A stretch of DNA of 64,000 nucleotides from Hemicordylus capensis. Lineage: Eukaryota; Chordata; Lepidosauria; Squamata; Cordylidae. The notes beneath the pieces are model-generated. The model saw nothing but the letters and a program-made list of their open reading frames with translations, was not told the DNA's origin and did not search any database. Numbering within the stretch: the first letter of the stretch is position 1; each line of letters starts with the position of its first letter. A program made the position numbers and the translations under genes. The stretch covers positions 181,678,501-181,742,500 of the forward strand of contig NC_069661.1 in NCBI RefSeq assembly GCF_027244095.1. The letters are read 5' to 3'. Positions 11,100-23,692 of the stretch are shown here, in pieces.

Positions 11100-11905
11100 T
11101 CAGATATTAGCATCACTAACACAGAGGTAAGTGCTTTTTTATTAAAGAAAGCAGCCATTTGGTTTCTTTCTTAGAGAATGAGAGGCAATGCCATCACAAC
11201 AAGCTTTATTCACAGGAAAAGACTTGACTTGAAATGCGTGGTTTGCAATCAGATTAAGAAAGCAACAAACTCATTACAAAAGGTCTGATGATACACACTA
11301 TTGCACTATTTCAGGATAGAGGAAGTGTAAAAGATCACAGGTGGTCACCACCACTATAGAGGTAATTCCTTAAGAAGTAAGTCCTTTTTTGCCAAAGGAA
11401 ATGGCTACTTGGTTTCTTTTCTGTCCCACTGGCCTCTTCAAATCAGCCACAGAAGACATTTATTATGACTGAACATTGATCTGACCATTTTGATTACTGT
11501 TTTTCAGACTGAAAGGTAATTTTCCAGTTTACAAGGAACTGCAATCTATCTGTTCTTGCAAAACAAAAAGAGTTACTTCTCCAAGGTAAATTTAAAAAAT
11601 AAGGCCTTTGTCTTGCATGGGAACAGACCTGTGCAGAGAACTGGATGGAGGGGCAAGCTTTATTTGCAGGAAATGCTTTGGCTTGAAAAGGAGAAAGCAA
11701 TTCATGGTTTCCCACAAGCCTAAGAAAGCAACAAACTCATAACAAATAGTCGGGTGTGAGGTAAGGAACATCAGAATTGTTGCTTTGCTTCAGGATGTGT
11801 GAAACATCACCAATGTAGAAACAGACTCTTCTTTATTGCTAATGGAAATGGTTGCTTGGCTCCATTTCTAGCCCACTGGCCTTTTCAGACTAATCATTGA
11901 AGCCT
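11100..11905. repeat. Diverged tandem duplication, period about 454 bp
   Basis: The stretch from 11200 (aagctttattcacagg, aagaaagcaacaaactcat, cccactggcctcttca) recurs from 11654 with the same order of landmarks (aagctttatttgcagg, aagaaagcaacaaactcat, cccactggccttttca). A partial third unit precedes it at about 11100-11170. No coding potential seen; the unit looks like an old segmental or satellite-like duplication. Confidence 0.7.
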
Positions 11906-14240
11906 AAGTGTGTGGACTTTCAAGGATATTGGTTGATTGTTAATGATTTTTTAAAAAGTTTCTAAAAACTGTTTAAAAGTGTCACAACTGCTTTGTTTCA
12001 TAGCAGAAAGTTACAGAAGGTTCTGCAGTTGAACCCTGCCCCCACCCTCACTCTATCCATCATTCAAGCCTGATTTGAAGGAAACTGCTTCTTGTCTTCA
12101 TACCAAAGTACTACCCTCATTTTTGCACCCTGTATTGTATAATTCCTGAATGGCTGGGCAGAAACCTATCAAAATTCCTATTGGAGTAGCGCATGATGGT
12201 AGCATTAAATGTGTTGATTGTCAAGGAGATCAGTGTACCTGTTGATTTTTAATGAATTCCTTTTTGTTTGAATTTTATTTTAAAAAATCATTAAAAATCA
12301 ACAGGCAGACTTCTCTCTTTGGACGCCCACACATTTAGGCCTACAATCGTGTAGGAACACCATGTAAGATTTCAGAGCTTTCTAGCCAGCCATTTGAGAG
12401 CTATTAATACTTTTGAGTTTCCCATTGATTCCTATGGGGAAATTATGATGTAAGGGGCAAATTTGGGTGTATCTCTCCCTAATGGTGGCCCATGTTCATC
12501 ACATATGGTTTCTCCATTGTAGATCCACTCCCACTAACAGCACTTCCAGACTAACTGTACTAGTGTACTGGAGAACGGGTGATTTTTGACAACTTCCCCT
12601 TCTGTAGAAACCTTCAGGGATATATTTTTGGGTAGCACAGAGGGCTTCCTGGGGAAGTGGAAGTTGTTAAAAATCATCCCTTCCTCAGTGCACAGCAGGA
12701 TGCTTTCCCTTTCCCCATTACTCACTTATTCACTATTCAGGAATCCAGTATGGATTCCCCTCACCACTACCACCATGGCTGCTATTTGCCCTGGAAAAAT
12801 TGTTGCAAATGGAAGCTTTCCCTCCTGGGCAAATAGTTGGTTGCCCAATCTGTTATGGAGCACGACAGAGGTAAAGTGTTAAGCATCCCACCCCCACGTC
12901 ATGGTCTTCACCCATAGGGGCCCAATCTAGCTACTATTTACTAAATAAAAACAAGCATGCTAGCTCCTGTTGCTTTAATCATGTACTTAAAGTAACATCT
13001 TGTATGACCCTAAGAGGTTGCTTTAGCCACTAGAGGACACAGGATAACCAACTGGCAGTTGCTCATAGGGAATCTTTGACCCATCACACTGCAGTTGTCT
13101 ATTCCTGATATAAACAAAGGTTACTGAGGAAAATACCCCAAATCCCTTGCATTGATAGTGCAATATTTCAGCAGTTTTACCTGCTATAATCTACACCAGA
13201 GATGAACAGACTTCAGGCTTACAAGATCAACTTTATATTTTGCAAGAAGCTCAGGGTCCAGCAGTTGGAGCTAGGTGTAAAATAGTGACTCAAGGGCAGA
13301 CATACACTTAGAATTAAAGATGAGGTATTGAGCACATGCTCAACTCTGGGATTTATAGTCAGTATCAGAATTCAACTTTACAACCCCTTCCACATGAAAA
13401 GATACTTGGTTTTCCTATTTGTTTCAGCAGCCTTGTTCTTGCTATTGTTAAACAGTTGGGCATTCAAAACCTTTGCTAATCTACTGCAAATTACCCAGAA
13501 CTCTACCAGGAGATTCTGATCTACCCCAAATCCCCAAATGCAAAAAAACATGAGGCCACTTTGGATGATGCAGCCCCCAGGCATTCATAGTTAGGAAGGG
13601 GATGCATCAAGAGCACAGGCATCAGATGTCCGGATGCCCTTGCAAATCCCTTTTGTTATGTGTGGGGCTGTTCATCCATATGGCTGAATGGGTGATATGC
13701 AGGATATACAAGTAACTGGATCTTATAGAGGAGGCATTTGGATGACAGCCCCATCCCATGTGATAAAGAGACACGCCAGGAAGGCACCAGGATGTCTCAA
13801 TGTGTGTGCTCTCAGTGTGCCTCCTGGCTTATTGTGTGTGCTGAGGGCTGTATTCTCTGAGCTGGTTCATGGTCCAGTGGCCAGTTCCTTATGTCTCTGG
13901 GCCAAAGAAAATTTGCTATAAGAGATATGTGATTGGAACTCTGCACATTTAAAACCACTTTAAACTATGTGCTGCCTCTGGTTTTGACTGGCAAAGCAGT
14001 GCTAGGGAATGGGTGAATAACATTTCCCTCTCCTCTTCCTCAAAGCTGCTATGAGCCCCCAGAAGAAGAAAATACAGGTGTCTGTATTTTTTTTCAGTTG
14101 AGGGTCTTATAGCAGATTGTGGGAATTAGATGCAGAAAGTGGCACAGGAGAAAAATTACTGCCAATAATCCAAACAAAATATGAGCCCTAGGACTGACTG
14201 TCAGGAGATCTGATTGTGGATCTCCTTTCTCTGTTTCATC
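11906..14240. other. Intergenic; one short palindrome
   Basis: At about 12240-12302, gttgatttttaatga is followed after about 33 bases by its inverse tcattaaaaatcaac, a 15-bp perfect stem that may be the core of a decayed MITE. Otherwise nothing supportable. Confidence 0.45.
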
Positions 14241-14242
14241 TA

Positions 14243-14490
14243 GAGTTGCCTTGCCCCCTAAAATTCTGGGTTTCACCCAGATTTGAAGCAGCTCACCCAG
14301 ATTGCTTAGTCCACACAGATTCACCAAGCTTTCACCTTTCATTTTTTAAAAAAGCTAAGCTCTAGCCCTTGTAGAAGTGAAGTTATTAAGCAAAACGTGC
14401 AGTCACTATTCTGCTAAAAATTATTTTCAAGCCAGTTTACATGATATGCAAATTAGGCACCCGGATTTGGAAAGCCAGAATAGAGCTAGT
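14243..14490 (-). mobile_element. GTTGCCAT-type MITE, partial copy
   Basis: Reverse-orientation relative of 54475-54731: it shares gttgcc at one end, attctgggtttcacccaga, and ccagtttacatgatatgcaaattaggcaccc. The other terminal repeat is not preserved. Confidence 0.6.
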
Positions 14491-14737
14491 TTTAGCTCTA
14501 GGTCTGCCACTTGCTCAGGATCAATATTTGCTTTTCTATTTTACTAAATGAATCTTGCTTTTCTTGTTGTAAAGTCAGTAGCCTACAGGAGCCATTCTGT
14601 ATGACCTCTGTTTTCCTAACTCTGTCCCTGTTTCAAGGGTGCCTTTTAGCTTGAGGTTTTCTACTGCTTACTCCTCAAAACCACAGAATTCTGTTCCTCC
14701 ATGGAGAACATACTATTTTGATGGCATTTTTAAAATT

Positions 14738-16425
14738 AAGAACATACCTATAAGAACATAAGAACAGCCTTGCTGGATCAGACACAAGGCCCATCTAGTC
14801 CAGCATCTTGTTTCACACAGTGGCCCACCAGATGCCTCTAGGGAGCCCACAGGAGGCAAGAGGTATGTGCATACCTTCTCTTCTGCTGTTGCTCCTCTAC
14901 AACTGGTATAGAGAAGCATCATGCTTCTGAGGCTGGAGATGGCCCACAGCCACTAGATTAGTAGCCATTGATAGACATGTCCACCATGAATCTGTCTAAG
15001 CCCCTTTTAATGCCATCTAAGCTGGTGACCATCACCACATCCTATGGCAATGGATTCCACAGATTAATTATGAGCTGTGTGAAAAAGGACTACTTCTTGT
15101 TGGTCCTAAATTTCCCAAACTTGAGTTTCATGGGGTGGCCCCTGGTTCTAGTATTGTGAGAGAGGGAGAAATATTTCTCTCTGTCCACCCTCTCCGCTCC
15201 ATGCATAATTTTATACACTTCGATCATGTCTCCCTTTAGTCACCTCTTTTCCAAAGTAAAGAGCCCCGGATGCTTGCTGTAGCCTAGCCTCATAAGGAAG
15301 GTCTTCCCGGCCCTGGATCATTTTGACTGCCCTCTTCTGCTCCTTTTCCAGTTCTACAATATCCTTCTTAAGATACGGTGACTGAAGCTATACACAGTAC
15401 TCCAGATGTGGCCACACCATCAGGGACTTAGCAAGGTTGGAGTGGGCCCAGAGACAGATTTTAAAATGCCCCCCCCCCCCGAAGCTCAGCTCATGAAGTA
15501 AGGAAATCTTAAATGAGGCTGAATAGTGGTATCAAAAAACGTAGTAAAAATTATACACACACACACACATGAACATCATCCTAAATTTTTTTTAAAAGGT
15601 TTTGTAAATTGTGTACGATGCAAGTCATTTAATGGTACTAGAGAAAGACATGCTGTTCTGGTAGCTCCAGGTCTTAATACTCACATCAATTTCGGAGGAT
15701 GACTACAACTGAAGGAAGCCCGGGCGGGTTCACAGCTGGGGGAGTCAGTCATGTGACTTGCCTCTGAGGGGCCCCCAAGGCAGTGGGCCCCCAGACAACT
15801 GTCTCCCCTTGCCCTATTATAGTTACGCCCCTGCACACCGTAGATTTGTATAGGGGCATTATAATATTAGCATTTTTCTTTTCAGTCCTCTTCCTAATGA
15901 TTCTTAGCATGGAATTAGCCTTTTTTACACTGAGACGGCACTTTCAATGAGCTGTCCACCATGACCCCAAGATCTCTCTCCTGGTCAGTCACTGAAAGCT
16001 CAGATCCTATCACCGTATATGTGAAGTTGGTGTTTTTTGACCCAATGTGCATTACTTTACACTTGCTTACATTGAACCACATCTGCCGTTTTGTCACCCA
16101 GTCCCCCAGTTTGGAGAGATCTTTTTGTAGTTCCTCACAATCCGTTGTGAATTTAACTACCCTAAATAGTTTAGTGTCATCTTCAAATTTGGCCACTTTG
16201 CTGGTCACCCCAACTTCTAGATCATTTATGAACAAGTTAAAGAGCACTGGTCCCAGTACCAATGTGGACCCCACTTTCTACTTACTTCCACTGTGAAAAC
16301 AATCCATTTATTCCTACTCTGTTTCCTGTCCTTCAACCAGTTACTGATCCACACATGAACCTGTCCCTTATTCCATGACTGCTATGTTTACTCAAGAGCC
16401 TTTGGTGGAAAACTTTAGATTTAGG
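14738..16425 (-). mobile_element. CR1 LINE, 5'-truncated, split by a hAT MITE
   Basis: The 3' end lies at about 14738 with short TTATGTTC-like repeats, as is usual for CR1. Minus-strand translation at 15915-16274 gives reverse-transcriptase sequence ([12 protein letters not shown], a degraded ADDTKLF block reading EDDTKLF, and VTDQERDLGVMVDSSLK), closely like the copy at 61150. The C-terminal region and 3' UTR follow at 14738-15420. Frameshifts and stops are present; it is a dead copy. Confidence 0.85.
15421..15833. mobile_element. hAT MITE inserted in CR1, 8-bp TSD
   Basis: Ends are CAGGGACTTAGCAAGG and, inward from the right, CAGGGGCGTAACTATAAT. The flanks CACACCAT (15413-15420) and CACACCGT (15834-15841) match at 7 of 8 positions, the hAT duplication length. 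CR1 sequence continues on both sides, so this element is younger than the CR1 copy. Confidence 0.8.
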
Positions 16426-17689
16426 GTGTTTGCCTGCCTGCCTCCCTACTATGATTTCTATTGATGTACTGGATGATGTCCCATAATAAAAAGGTATTTG
16501 CTCATGCAGAAATATTAGGATCATATTGTGTGAATTCTGTTGTGTTCTTCTGTTACTATATTGTATTTGCGCTTCCTTTGTGGTGGTGGTGATGACGATA
16601 AAAGTACAAAATATAAGTCATACATTATTGTGATTACAGTTAAAACACAAAAAAATGATAAATTTGAAAAATTTATCGATATATGAATATATATTGTCTT
16701 GAACATTCATATTCAAGAAATTCATAAATCCATCTTCTTATAAGGTTATTTGTTAACAGTTCCTTCAATTTCCTATAGTATGTAAGATTTGACATATGAG
16801 TTATTGTTCATATATTTTATTTTCAGTTTCAGGACGTGTGGGTATGTGCATGTGTGTGCATGCATGTGCTTGTCACATTATTTGCATTTTGGGATTTCCT
16901 AGTCAGACCAATTTTAGAACTCTTCTAAACATGCATTCATGGGATATAATGTTTCTAGATCTGAACTATTTGTTTTCCAAGTTATTCTTCAAAATCTCTA
17001 ATGAAAGGAACAAACATCTGAAGTTCTGATTATCCCATTCTAACCATTAATCCCAGCACTAATCTGAGTAATAAATCTGTGTTTGAAATATGATTAATGG
17101 ATGTGGTCATTTATATATGTCAAATTCATCTGAGAAATCTGACAGGAAATGAAAGACAAAAATTGCCCTAATAAAGTAGTGCCTAGTAAAACATGTGGTT
17201 TTAAAGATATTTTTTGTTTGATCCTCTTTAAGGATTAATATGGCTATTTGGGATATGTGTCTCCTATATATGGTAGAAAAAGATAAGACAGAAAAGATAG
17301 TAAAAGGTACTCTCAAGTTATATAATGTTTTAGTCACAAGGGAATGAAAACCCATGCTAAAGTTAGCAATGTATGATGCTTGAATTATATTCCATAGGAT
17401 GATAGGATCTATATGGTAAGCCTACAGTAAATAGCTGATGCCTGTTTGGCTAAAGTATAATTTGGAAAACAAAATTCCTTCAGTTTAAGATTAGCTTTAA
17501 GGTGCTACAAGTGTGGAAATTGAAACAAGGTACATATTCAAGTACAAAGTCTTTATAGTTTACATGGCACAGAATTTAAGGTGACCACACCATGTAAACT
17601 ATAAATACTTAGTACACTCATAAATATTATGGTGGCTTTACAAATTAGCTCCATGTATCCAGATTTTGCCTTGGTCTTTCAGTTTAACG
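16426..17689. other. AT-rich intergenic DNA, nothing recognised
   Basis: No gene, RNA or classifiable repeat supported in this stretch. Confidence 0.45.
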
Positions 17690-17850
17690 TTGGGCTGGGG
17701 AGGGATGAATCCAGGAAGAATTCAACAGGTGCTGCTTCCCCAATACTTGCTAGAGATATAGTTAATGAATTTTTGCCTGATTCATCTCTACAAGGCACAG
17801 TGCTCCACCCAAATAACACATACAATAGTAAATGTCCAGGCAGAAATTCA
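17690..17850. repeat. Fold-back fragment of a MITE
   Basis: gggatgaatccaggaagaat at about 17701 is matched in inverse by attttt-gcctgattcatctc near 17770-17792, giving an imperfect stem. The pattern suggests a decayed fold-back DNA transposon; ends not defined. Confidence 0.45.
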
Positions 17851-18049
17851 GCGGGTCCACAATCCATCCACAGTCACTTCCTACAAATACACCTGGTCAA
17901 TTTCTGTTTGATGCATTGTGATATTATCAAAGGAAGAAGCCTGGTGTGTCCATCTTGTGCAAGGTGTTCCCCTCTCAAATTCAGTTAATGGGGAAGCTTT
18001 GTGATACATGATAGGAATTTTTGAGGTGGCAGAATGTGATGTTGTGCTA

Positions 18050-19160
18050 TGTTCAGGGCTGGATTAAGGGCAACTGATGGTGCCCCCCCTCGGCTTCAGC
18101 CTGCTGCCCCCTTCCTCCTGAAATACCCCCTCCCAGCTAGTTTCACTCACCCCCCTCTCTGCCCCCTTGGGCCTGCTGCCCCCTTCCTCCTAACACCCTC
18201 ACTGCCTGCTACATCATACTTTTTATAAGTATTTCATTTTATTTGTCGCTGCTTGGGGGTGGGTGAGTCACAAATAGTGGCTCCTCATTCTGCCCCTCTC
18301 AACCATCCTTGACCACCCCAGCTGCCTGTGCACCAGCCCGGGGGGGCTGGTTTGCGCGTCTGACCGGCAGTGTGCGTCAGGAGAAGGACTGGAAGAAGAG
18401 GGGTGAGTGTATGCGTGCGCATGTGTGCACCTTTTGTTGTCCCCTTCCCTAGTTGGTGGTTCTAAATAGGGACTCCTGTATTTTGCAATACATTTGGGTG
18501 TGGGGAGGGATATTTTGTGATGTATTGTTGTGTTGTTGTTGTTTGTTTGAAGTTATGTTGCTTCTTTTGCAGGTTGTTGCTTGTTTCGCAGGTCTCTCCC
18601 CCCCCCCCCGGCTATTGTTGTTATTAGGTTGATGATTGCTATTGTATGTATTTTGCTTGCTTGCTTGCTCTGGGTGGAGTGGGTGGATTTTGTTAAAGGG
18701 GTCATTTAAAATATGCTAGGTAGGTAGGCTTAGCAATTAAATTGCTGCCCCCCCCCAAAAAAAAAATTCAAACTACACTTTTCACTAAAGAAGGGTTTCA
18801 TTTGATTTTAGGTTCCCCAAGCTTTGACTCCATCCCTCCCTGGTAGGTGCTGTGTCCTAACCCCCCCCCAAATCTATTTTCCCTATAATAAATAAACTCC
18901 CCCCCCTGCAACTACTCCACCTGACTGCCTGTGATAACCACACAGGGCTCCCCCCCTTTACTTAAAGTTTAACAACACTCCCTCCCCGATTGGCTTTTAC
19001 CTCACCTCAGTTGGCCTCCCCCCCCCGCTAAAAGTCTTCCCTTCACCCAATTGGCTTTCCCCCAAAAAATTCCCTCCCAGCTCCAAATTAATTGGACTTT
19101 TTTGCCCCTACCCCCCCTTCCAAACTATTTTTTTGCCCCTTTCCGGCCTTTCTCATACAG
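18050..19160. repeat. C-rich low-complexity tract
   Basis: Many runs of 6-11 C, with CT-rich stretches recurring (gctgcccccttcctcct at least twice). It may be the body of a degenerate repeat starting agggctggattaaggg near 18055. No function assigned. Confidence 0.5.
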
Positions 19161-19169
19161 TCTCCCACC

Positions 19170-19577
19170 TTTACTATGTCTGAGCAATGCGAGTGCCGTG
19201 TTCAGGCCAGGCCTCGCCTAAGGTTGGCAGGCAGAGGTGGGAGAGGCCGGGGGTGGGCTGTGCCTGTGGCTGTGGGGCAGAGAGGGAGAGGACGCGGGGA
19301 TGAGCCTGACAATACCCCAGTCCTCCCCATTGCAGAATTCTTTGCCCCAGCTGAGGGGTTTGCCTGCAGGCTAGATTTCCCCCAGCCTGCTGCGGGCAGA
19401 GGCAGAGGCACTAGGGCTGTGGCAGGTCCCTTGGCACCAGGTGCTGCTGGGGCACCTTGGAGACGCCACCTCTGCCAATGTCCTGAAGATACACCTTTGC
19501 CCTTATCCTCCAAGTCTGATGACTCCTATGAGTTTCAAGCCTCTGCAGTGGAGATCCACCCCCACCTGCTGCCATAG
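19170..19577 (+). other. Arg/Gly-rich open frame of unknown status
   Basis: An open frame with ATG near 19173 encodes a short RGGRGRG-type, proline/alanine-rich peptide of about 134 residues. It sits next to the C-rich tract and has no splice signals or recognisable domain. GC-rich composition alone could keep it open, so I do not call it a gene; it could be a fragment of an old mobile element or retrocopy. Confidence 0.2.
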
Positions 19578-19813
19578 CAGCCTACAACTGCAGAATAGGT
19601 CCCTGTCCCTTAAAGCCTCAGCTCAGCAGTTCCTAGAAGATAGGGGAAGAATCTGGGGCATTGGTCCAGGATCAGAACTATTAAAGGCCTCATTCTGAAT
19701 GAGCTGTTGCTAAAGCAATGTCCTGTTTTCTTGAGTGGATGCTCAGCTCTCAGCTTGGGAGTTTTCAAACTCCTGATCTCTAGCAGTTCTGACCTCGGTA
19801 TTGATCTCTAGTA

Positions 19814-20793
19814 GGGATGTGTGAATTGATTCAGGTACAAAATGATTTGTACCCAAATTTAGCTGATTCAGGTGATTTGTAGACAGAACAAATCACGCCT
19901 GTGCTCAATTGCCAAGATTTGGGTGCAAAAGAAATCACCCCAGATTCAGACCCAAAGAATTCCGAGATTTGGACCTCCATTTTGTGGCTAAAGTGGGTTG
20001 GGTGGTAGTCCCCAATGAGTGCCTGCTACCACCCAAATTTCAAGGAAATTGGGCAAAGGGGTGGTTTTTAAAATAGTTTTTGAAATTCACACATCTTTAA
20101 GCTTTTCCCCATAGGGAATAATGGGGATTTCATCAGCCTTAGTTATAACTCCCAGGGGGTGGGGGACACCAGGGTGGCCCAGAGCAGGTTGTGGTGGGTG
20201 GTAGTGCCCAATAGGTGCAAGGAGGCTACCACCCAGATTTCAAAGAAATTGGGCAAAGGGGTGGTGCTGTGTGTTTTTAAATGAAGCTGGCATGTCTTTG
20301 TGGCAGATTCGGGGCAGAAAAGGCAGAAATGATCCTTCCAGAGAATCTACTCTCAGAACACCTCAGACATTGAAAACAACAAAACCCAGTGCCCCATGGG
20401 CTTGTTGTTTTGGGGGTGGTTGGCACCCTATGTGCCATACACCACAACCTGCTCTGGGCCACCCTCGTGCCCCCCAAGTGGAGTTATGGGGGTACTGAAC
20501 CCCCCTATTATTTCCTATGTGAAAAAAGCTTAAAGACGTGCCAACTTCATTAAAAAAACACACAACACCACCGCTTTCACCAATTGCTTTGAAATCTGGG
20601 TGGTAGCAGGCACCCATTGGGGGAACTACCACCCACCCACCCTTTTTTGCCCTGAATCGATTTGAATTTGGAAAATTAGGGTACAAATCGAATCTATGGT
20701 GATTCAGAGGGGGCAGATTCAGATCCAAAACAAGCAGGGGTGGTTCGGTTTGGGTACAAATCGAATAAAAAAAAATTGATTTGTGCACATCTC
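19814..20793. mobile_element. TA-flanked GGGATGTG-family MITE (long palindromic copy)
   Basis: Starts GGGATGTGTGAATTGATT and ends AATTGATTTGTGCACATCTC, flanked by TA on both sides (19812-19813, 20794-20795). The two halves are inverted relatives of each other, for example ctaccacccaaatttcaagg against aaatctgggtggtagcaggc. TA duplication fits Tc1/mariner-type mobilisation, an inference only. Confidence 0.7.
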
Positions 20794-20942
20794 TAATCTC
20801 TGGCTGGCCTGGCCTGACCAAGACTTACCTAATCACAGGAGCCTGACAAATCTGATCTGCCTTGCCTTATGCTAACCATTGGAATCCTTGTGCTGATCCA
20901 CACCTGGAGCGGGACAATCTGTTAATCAGCTGATCATAGTAT

Positions 20943-20944
<2 letters not shown>

Positions 20945-20982
<38 letters not shown>
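20945..20982. repeat. (CA)n microsatellite
   Basis: About 19 CA units. Confidence 0.95.
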
Positions 20983-20984
<2 letters not shown>

Positions 20985-21094
20985 AATCACATAAAAAAAC
21001 TAACAACGTTCACCATTTTTTGACACTGGGGATATATTTCAACCTTTTGTTGTGGGTCCATAGGAGGTTTTTGAATAAGATGTTCTCTTTAATA

Positions 21095-21351
21095 AAAGGT
21101 AAAGGTAAACTTGTACCATCAAATTGGTGTCAACTCCTGGCACCCACAGCCAAGTGGTTTTCTGGTAGAATAAAGGAGGAGTTTACCATTGCCATCTCCC
21201 ATGCAGTATGAGATGATGCCTTTCAACATCTTCCTATATCGCTACTGCCTGATATAGGTGTTTCCCATAGTTTGGGAAACATACCAGCGGGGATTCGAAC
21301 GGACAACCTCTGGTTTCCTAGGCAAGTTACTTCCCTGCTGCACCATTAGGT
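21095..21351 (-). mobile_element. tRNA-derived SINE
   Basis: On the minus strand the head has an A-box-like tggtgcagcagggaag and a B box gttcgaatcc. The tail is gagttgacaccaatttgatgg then tac. This tail matches the end of the LINE fragment at 48138-48485 and the SINE at 58557. Promoter boxes indicate RNA polymerase III transcription. It is not a functional tRNA gene because the cloverleaf 3' half is replaced by SINE body. Confidence 0.8.
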
Positions 21352-22124
21352 CTCAAAAAATGTTCATTGTTAGCACCATCTAACAATGGCTTTTGTCATG
21401 TCTTTTGTCTCGCCCCCACTGCCAACAGGCTCATCTGGTATAATGTCTAGTAATGTTTGGAACGGTAAATGAAGCAGTGGCTTGTTCACACACATTAAAG
21501 ATACTCAAGTCTTGTTAAGTATATCACAGTGCTTGCCTGTGCCCAGTCAAATGAACCATACTTTCCCCATGTAAGCTAGGCATCCTGGTACAGCCATTTG
21601 AAATGACCTGTCATAAAATACACACATGATTTGATTTGGTCTGGAAAATATTTGAGTGCCTTTTCAAGCTGAATAGGTGAAATGTTGAAATCGGTAACCA
21701 TCAGAGTAAACCGCAATTATCTTTGCTTTTTTGATTCTGGAAGTAAGGTTTTCCTATTTAACTCCTGTTTTTTACAGCTCTTGTAAATACATGTGTAGTA
21801 TAGTTACTAAATTTTTTCAGAGCCCCAGTGGCAAAGAATATCTAAGCTTGCATATATGATTTAATACCATGTAAAACAATGATGAATTTAAGTTCTGCTA
21901 ATCCAGTTAAGCTCTTAAACCTGCATTCTGAAGTCAACAGTCCAGAGGCTTAAAACTGATGGCCAAGGCAAGGTGAGAAGAAATCTGTGACAGGATTGCC
22001 TTCAAACAACTTTAAAGGAGATACAGGGAGCTCCTATTTTGACAGGAAGGTGGTGCTGGAGATGAGTTATTTAATCCTCGCCCGCCCCTGCCCGCCTCCC
22101 TGCTATTTTTATGATCAAAATCTC

Positions 22125-22188
<64 letters not shown>

Positions 22189-23532
22189 CTGCTGTTAGCC
22201 ACACTAGAGAAAATAACACAAATATCTGTATGGTGCCTGTATTTCCCCTAGTGAGGAAACACCTCATTTCTTCAGCACCCTGTTGTGATCAGAGTTGGGG
22301 ACCCCAACATTAAGAAAAAAATTAGGAGAGCTGATCTCCTGCACTTTTGGCCCCAAGGCCTGAGAATCACAAGTGATTTTTCCTACTGCTGCCATTCATG
22401 AAGTGTTAGTAACTATCTTGTTGTTCTGGATTTCATCATTCACACAACTGACAGCTGAACAACCAGGTATCTTCTAAATACATGTAGCGCTGATAGCAAA
22501 GGCTGTGTGTAATGAAATCAAGTCAATAATATAAGCCATTGACTTTCAATGTTCCCAGATAAAAACTTGGACCTTAGGCTGTAATCATATGCAGACTTTC
22601 CTAAGAGTAACCTGCACTCAACACAGTGGGACTTACTTCAGTGTAAACATGGTATGATTGCACATTTAATCATACAGTGAATCTGCATTGACTTAAATAC
22701 ATTTCCATTAGGGACAGCCGAAGACATTTTGGTGCCTGAAGCAGACTAGTCAAATAACGTTCCCCATGGTGAAAAATAATATAATAAATGAAATAATTGA
22801 CAAATTGCTTCCATTTATTATTTATTCGATTTTATTGGTACCCCAAAATCTGCTACCTGAGGTAGTCCATCCTGTCGAAGGGCTGGGCTGACCCTGGTTT
22901 CCACAGGGGCAAATATTTTAGGGTTCCAGTTTCTAAATTCCTTCTTATGACAGTGGGCCTGACACAATGTGGTAAAACTGGAAAATTCTATTCCACCCCC
23001 CCGCCCCCCGCCATGGAAATGTCTTTGTTTTTTCATAGTTGTTCCAAACCAATTTTTTTTTTACATATTTGAAAGAACAAATCCATTTTAGCAAGTGTAT
23101 TTTTTAATCCCTTGGTGAGATTCTTTAGTAAATCCTTTTTGGTATAAACATGATTTCAGGCATTCTCTAAGCAAGGTAATTCATAAGGAGAATGAAACCA
23201 GTATATTATTGCCACTGAAGAAAACCAAATGTTGGTTGAAACACATTTGGCATTGGCTAAATTATTCTATATGCTCCTCTTCAGTTACCATTAGACTGTT
23301 GGACATATTAGGACTTTTTGAGAGCATTCTTTTGAATCAATTGTTACATCTTTTTTATCTCTTCTAGGGATGGACTTTACTACCTACTAACCTGCAGCTA
23401 TTTATCTTACAAGGACTTCATTGAACTGTCATGGTTTTTAATGTTTTTTAAAATATAGGATTATACCTAAAAATGTAATGTATAGGTGTGTGTACACACA
23501 CCCCTATAAATTACACTGTACACTCTAAATTT
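21352..23532. other. Intergenic with a CA microsatellite and a small palindromic repeat
   Basis: A (CA)n tract of about 61 bases lies at 22127-22187. At about 22570-22665 a short palindromic repeat (cagtgggacttactt core) is shared with 44935-45030 and 56310-56400. Nothing else recognised. Confidence 0.55.
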
Positions 23533-23692
23533 CACTGTACACTTGTATGAGTATTGAACATAATGTGTGAATGGGCGTATTGTCATCTTCGGAGCGAATG
23601 AATCCTGAATGAAAATTTAGGATTCATTTCCTCCGAAGATAACAATACGCCCATTCACACATTATGTTCAATACTCATACGAGTGTACAGTG
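23533..23692. repeat. 160-bp near-perfect palindrome
   Basis: Two arms of about 75-80 bases, starting cactgtacacttgtatgag and ending ctcatacgagtgtacagtg, are inverse copies with few mismatches around a short spacer near 23612. Flanks also carry ctgtacac-like motifs. It is either a fold-back DNA element or a recent inverted duplication; a transcript would form a long hairpin. Confidence 0.85.
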
